Shown here one piece after another: positions 60,737-64,000 of a stretch of DNA of 64,000 bases. The notes under the pieces were generated by a model. That model made no database searches. It had not been told where the DNA came from and saw only the letters and a list, made by a program, of their open reading frames with translations. The DNA is from CALJXB01 sp965225935. Lineage in GTDB: Bacteria; Pseudomonadota; Alphaproteobacteria; Kiloniellales; JAKSDN01. The DNA lies in contig CBDDCC010000013.1 in the NCBI GenBank assembly GCA_965225935.1, positions 434,001-498,000 of the forward strand. Direction: 5' to 3'. The position numbers and the translations under genes were made by a program. Every line of letters starts with the position of its first letter. Position 1 is the stretch's first letter.

Positions 60737-62218
60737 TCAGGACGACGAGCGGTCGCTGTCCTTCACCAGGGGCGCCGGCCGGCCGTCACCGCTCTCCTCC
60801 GCGTGGGGCTTGAGGGGGGCCGGCTCGGCGTCGCCGGCCTCCTCCGCATGGAGCTTGAGCGGCGCATGCTGGCCCGGCTCATCGGCCTGCGGCGTGCTCG
60901 GTGCCGACGCGGCCTCGCCGCTTTCTTCCGCGTGGGGTTTCAAGGGTTCCGGCTCGCTGCCGCCGCCCCCGTCCCCATGGGCTCCAAGTGGGACGGGTTT
61001 GCCGTCGGCTGCGTCCTCCGGCGCGTCGTCGAGCCGCGGTTCGCTGCGCTCGGTCTTCGGGGCGGGGCCGATGCGCAGCACCAGGAAGCCGACGACGGCG
61101 CAGGCAAGCGACCCGGTCAGCACCCCCAGGCGGATCGGGGCGTCGAAATCGGAGTGCTCGAAGGCGAGCGATCCGATGAAGAGGCTCATGGTGAAGCCGA
61201 CGCCGCAGAGCAGGGAGACGCCGTAGAGCATTCGCCAGTTCGCGCCTTCCGGCATGGGCGCGATGCCGACGCGGATGCACAGCCAGAGCATGAAGAAGAT
61301 GCCGATCTGCTTGCCCACGAAGAGGCCGAGCGAAATGCCGAGCTTGACCGGCTCAATGAAGCTATGGACGCCGATTCCCTCGAAGGAGACGCCGGCGTTG
61401 GCGAAGGCGAAGAGCGGCAGGATCGCGAAGCTGACCCAGGGGTGCAGCATGTGCTCGAGGCTCTTGAGGGGCGAGGGCTGGTCCTCTTGCCGCGATTTCA
61501 GCGGCACCGCGAAGGCGGTCAGAACGCCGGCCAGGGTGGCGTGGACGCCCGATTTCAGCACGCAGACCCAGAGCACGATCCCCAGCAGGATATAGGGCGC
61601 GAGGCGCGTGACGCGGAACTGGTTGATGATGACGAGCGCCGCGACGGCGACAGCGGCGGCGTAGAGCGCGCTGGTCGCCAGGTTGTCGGTATAGAAGATG
61701 GCGATGATGACGATCGCGCCCAGGTCGTCGATGATGGCGATCGCTGTCAGCAGGATCTTCAGGGAGAGCGGCACCCGGCTGCCGACCAGCGCCAGGATGC
61801 CGAGGGCGAAGGCGATGTCGGTCGCCGCCGGAATGGCCCAGCCGTTCAGGTTCTCGGCGCTGTCCAGGTTCACGACCACGTAGATCAGGGCCGGAACCAC
61901 CATGCCGCCGACCGCGGCCATGGCCGGCAGGGAGACCCGCGAGGCGCTGGAAAGCTCGCCCTCCAGGAACTCGCGCTTGATCTCGAGCCCTACCAGGAAG
62001 AAGAAGACCGCCATTAGGCCGTCGTTGATCCAGAGCAGCAGCGGCTTGGCGATCTCCAGGGCGCCGACCTGGATGGCCACCGGGATGTCGAGGAAGGAGT
62101 CGTAGAAGGGACCCAGGTCGGTGTTGGCCAGCACCAGCGCCGCCGCCGAGGCCAGGATCAGCATGATCCCGCCGGCAGCCTCGAACCTCAGGAAATCTCG
62201 GATCGTGCTGATCGGCAT
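60737..62218 (-). CDS. nhaA: Na+/H+ antiporter NhaA with repetitive C-terminal tail
   Basis: A 493-residue protein. Residues about 1-385 are a standard NhaA with twelve helices: WINDGLMAVFFFLVGLEIKREFLEGEL, AIPAATDIAFALGILALVG, and LKILLTAIAIIDDLGAIVIIAIFY with the paired aspartates of the ion site. It exchanges Na+ for H+ in pH and salt balance. The last ~110 residues are hydrophilic, with three imperfect repeats of APLKPHAEESG-type sequence (nucleotides about 60791-60823, 60835-60866 and 60925-60957), predicted disordered and cytosolic. ATG 62218 is chosen by family start; the frame upstream to 62518 is not part of the protein. Confidence 0.94.
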   Translation of the reverse strand: MPISTIRDFLRFEAAGGIMLILASAAALVLANTDLGPFYDSFLDIPVAIQVGALEIAKPLLLWINDGLMAVFFFLVGLEIKREFLEGELSSASRVSLPAMAAVGGMVVPALIYVVVNLDSAENLNGWAIPAATDIAFALGILALVGSRVPLSLKILLTAIAIIDDLGAIVIIAIFYTDNLATSALYAAAVAVAALVIINQFRVTRLAPYILLGIVLWVCVLKSGVHATLAGVLTAFAVPLKSRQEDQPSPLKSLEHMLHPWVSFAILPLFAFANAGVSFEGIGVHSFIEPVKLGISLGLFVGKQIGIFFMLWLCIRVGIAPMPEGANWRMLYGVSLLCGVGFTMSLFIGSLAFEHSDFDAPIRLGVLTGSLACAVVGFLVLRIGPAPKTERSEPRLDDAPEDAADGKPVPLGAHGDGGGGSEPEPLKPHAEESGEAASAPSTPQADEPGQHAPLKLHAEEAGDAEPAPLKPHAEESGDGRPAPLVKDSDRSSS

Positions 62219-62390
62219 GGATGCACCCCCAACCCCTTGATGCCCAGGCTCTTTCCCGCTGGCGATGTTAGCCGACGGCCGTCCGCGCCGCACTGAAAAT
62301 CCCGCGCCCGTTGGGAGCGGCGCTGTGCCATAATGGCGGGAAACGCCGGACGGGCTTCCGGACGGCGGCGGACGAACGGCGAGGCACGCC

Positions 62391-62963
62391 TTGGGACGCG
62401 CGACCATCCTGGCGCTTTTGACGGTGTGGGTCCTGACCACGGGCTCGTCCTGCAGCGCCACCTTCAACAGCAGCGGCGGCACCGTCTCCGGCACCAACGC
62501 CGCGGCCGGTGTCGGCATCGGCCTGTTCCTCGTCGGCGGCGCCGTCTATTGCATGGTGGAGACAGAGGACTGCTTCCCCGACCAGGAGGCGCTGGCGGCC
62601 CAGGCCGAGGCCTACGACGAGGCCCAGGCGATCTACACCGCCGGCCTGCGGCAATACATGGGCGGCGACCGCGCCGGCCTGGAGCTGATCTGCCTCTCGG
62701 CCCGGCAGGGGTACCCCAAGGCCCAGTACTTCTTCGGCGCCCGGCTCTATCAGGCGGGCGGCGCCCGCCAGGCCGAGGGCGTCGACTGGCTGCGCCTTGC
62801 TGCCGCTCAGGGCCAGCGCGAAGCGCAGATGATGCTGCGCCAGGTCGCCCTGCCGGTCGCGGCCGATGCAAACGGTGCGAACAGCACCAGCAACCCGGAG
62901 TCCGGCGCGGTACCCTCCTGCGTGCAGGACGAGACCGACGGCCCGGTGCTGTCCGACACTTGA
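62391..62963 (+). CDS. Secreted Sel1-repeat-like protein, possible lipoprotein
   Basis: A 190-residue exported protein. The N-terminal hydrophobic segment ILALLTVWVLTTGSSC ends in a cysteine at residue 21; GSSC is only loosely a lipobox. After a Gly/Ala-rich stretch a pair of Sel1-like helical repeats is seen (LICLSARQGYPKAQYFFGARLYQAGG, then GVDWLRLAAAQGQREAQMML). Sel1 repeats mediate protein contacts. The start is TTG 62391, preceded by GGCGAGG; no ATG is in frame before the signal sequence. Two further cysteines (YCMVETEDCF) could form a disulfide. It precedes the methyltransferase gene by 88 bp. Confidence 0.65.
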   Translation: MGRATILALLTVWVLTTGSSCSATFNSSGGTVSGTNAAAGVGIGLFLVGGAVYCMVETEDCFPDQEALAAQAEAYDEAQAIYTAGLRQYMGGDRAGLELICLSARQGYPKAQYFFGARLYQAGGARQAEGVDWLRLAAAQGQREAQMMLRQVALPVAADANGANSTSNPESGAVPSCVQDETDGPVLSDT

Positions 62964-63051
62964 CGCCGCCGCTGCCCGTCCGCCGTTTGGCCGGACGGCC
63001 GCTTGCGGCGAGATCCCACGCTGACGACAAGGCAGAGGGAGCCCCGAGACC

Positions 63052-63987
63052 GTGACGCTCGCAGAACGCCTGGACCGGGGGACCGTCGTCGTCATGGACG
63101 GCGGCATCGGCACGGAGATTCAGCGCCGGGGCCATATCATGGACGCGCGCGCCTGGAGCGGAATCGCCCACATGCGCGCCCCGGAGGGGGTGCGCCGCAT
63201 CCACGAGGACTACATCCGCGCGGGCGCCGAGATCGTCACCAGCAACACCTTCGCCACGGCCCGCCTGGTGCTGGAGAGCGCCGGCCGGGGCGCGGATTTC
63301 GAGGCCGTCAACCGCCGGGCCGTCGAGATCGCCGCCGAGGCGCGCGACAGCGCGGCCGAGGGCCCGGTCTGGATCGCCGGCTCGCTCTCCAGCATGCCGC
63401 CGCTGACCGAGGCGGGCGCGACCGCGCGGGGCGAGGGGCTTGAGGAAGCCTACCGCCATCAGGCCGAGATCCTCGCTGAGGCCGGCGCCGACCTCTTGCT
63501 GGCCGAGATGATGATGGACGAGGCGGGTGCAACCCCGGTGGTGCGTGCGGCGGCGGGCGTCGGCCTGCCGCTCTGGGTCGGCTTCAGCGCCGCCTTCGAT
63601 GAGGACGGCCGCGTGGTCGGCTTCCGCACGCCGAAGGAGAACCACGAGCTGCCGCCCGAGGACTTCGGCGGGCTGGTGGACGCGGTCCTCCCCCTTGGCG
63701 GCGACGTGGCGGGCGTGATGCACAGCGAGGTCTCGGCCACCGGGCCGGCGCTCGACATCCTCTCCGCCCGCTGGACGGGACCGAAGATGGCCTACGCCGA
63801 GACCGGGCGCTTCGCCAACCCCGAGTGGGTCTTCGAGGAGGCCGTCTCGGCCGAGGACTACGCCGCGGCGGCCGAGGGCTGGGTGCGCGACCAGGGCGTG
63901 CAGATCGTCGGCGGCTGCTGCGGCACCGGCCCGGACCACATCCGCGCCTTGACGGAGCGCCTGGTCGGGCAGCGGCCGGCCGCCTGA
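63052..63987 (+). CDS. Homocysteine S-methyltransferase family protein, atypical zinc ligand
   Basis: A 311-residue TIM-barrel protein. VVVMDGGIGTEIQRRGH and EIVTSNTFATARLVLESAG are the family's N-terminal motifs, and the C-terminal zinc pair is G288-C289-C290-G-T in IVGGCCGTGPDHIRAL. The third zinc cysteine, expected in a VxNC motif of the sixth strand, is replaced by histidine: G-V-M-H224-S-E-V. The enzyme would transfer a methyl group to homocysteine or a related thiol/selenol; with a changed ligand the acceptor may differ. The start is GTG 63052 with AGAGGGAG about 11 nt upstream. The end of the gene is 14 bp before the window edge. Confidence 0.87.
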   Translation: MTLAERLDRGTVVVMDGGIGTEIQRRGHIMDARAWSGIAHMRAPEGVRRIHEDYIRAGAEIVTSNTFATARLVLESAGRGADFEAVNRRAVEIAAEARDSAAEGPVWIAGSLSSMPPLTEAGATARGEGLEEAYRHQAEILAEAGADLLLAEMMMDEAGATPVVRAAAGVGLPLWVGFSAAFDEDGRVVGFRTPKENHELPPEDFGGLVDAVLPLGGDVAGVMHSEVSATGPALDILSARWTGPKMAYAETGRFANPEWVFEEAVSAEDYAAAAEGWVRDQGVQIVGGCCGTGPDHIRALTERLVGQRPAA

Positions 63988-64000
63988 CGGGCGAGGTGAG

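Noticed and set aside
62234..62250. FNR-type site upstream of nhaA
   Set aside because: TTGATGCCCAGGCT keeps only the left half-site; the right half does not match TCAA.

Overview
The window is high-GC DNA from an alphaproteobacterium, most likely of the Rhodospirillales type. The pointers are a three-gene proton-translocating transhydrogenase (pntAA, pntAB, pntB), a COQ9-family ubiquinone protein, a 67-residue S21, an UbiB/ABC1-family kinase and FNR/FixK-type palindromes (TTGA-N6-TCAA). The assignment rests on gene content only; no rRNA or tRNA gene was seen.

Positions 1-13.5 kb: a glycan/natural-product locus. Minus-strand genes encode a sugar-nucleotide epimerase (cut by the window edge), a GT4 glycosyltransferase, a class III aminotransferase and a Wzx-like flippase. 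A plus-strand operon at 2491-8156 sits among them: an acyl-CoA-dehydrogenase-like flavoenzyme, a stand-alone adenylation enzyme, a free carrier protein and a condensation/carrier/thioesterase NRPS. The ten specificity residues of the adenylation enzyme read DLFYLALVCK, which I recognise as the code of stand-alone L-proline-activating enzymes of pyrrole pathways. The first three genes are therefore the standard set that turns L-proline into pyrrolyl-2-carboxyl-S-carrier. A pyrrole cassette with its own C-T-TE module inside a glycan locus is the most interesting system here. A membrane-anchored PQQ-type sugar dehydrogenase follows.

13.5-37 kb: mostly housekeeping genes: glmM, a persulfide dioxygenase-rhodanese fusion, a cupin, a pentapeptide-repeat protein, a DadA-like oxidase, an UbiB-like kinase, the pnt operon, rpsU, a peptide deformylase, COQ9, LemA with DUF2207, a CPA2 antiporter, ftsH and an ABC/FtsX/HlyD export trio. 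A 273-bp MITE-like element with terminal inverted repeats lies exactly on the pntB stop codon.

37-53.2 kb: an accessory, less tightly packed region with a dihaem cytochrome c, orphan small proteins, GFA, aldo/keto reductase, a Tat-type thioredoxin-like protein, a CPBP protease, a GlxA-type regulator divergent from an MFS transporter whose start codon lies in a 17-bp tandem repeat, decayed gene fragments, a class III cyclase, an AT-richer membrane protein and a transposase relic. A 497-bp direct duplication of the 3' end of the acetyltransferase gene flanks the last part.

53.2-64 kb: a stress block (acyl-CoA synthetase/GNAT fusion, upp, two UspA proteins, a Ca2+-type P-ATPase, NhaA). Both usp genes have an FNR-type palindrome at the same distance from their start codons, which suggests joint induction at low oxygen. 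A Sel1-like secreted protein and a homocysteine S-methyltransferase family protein close the window.
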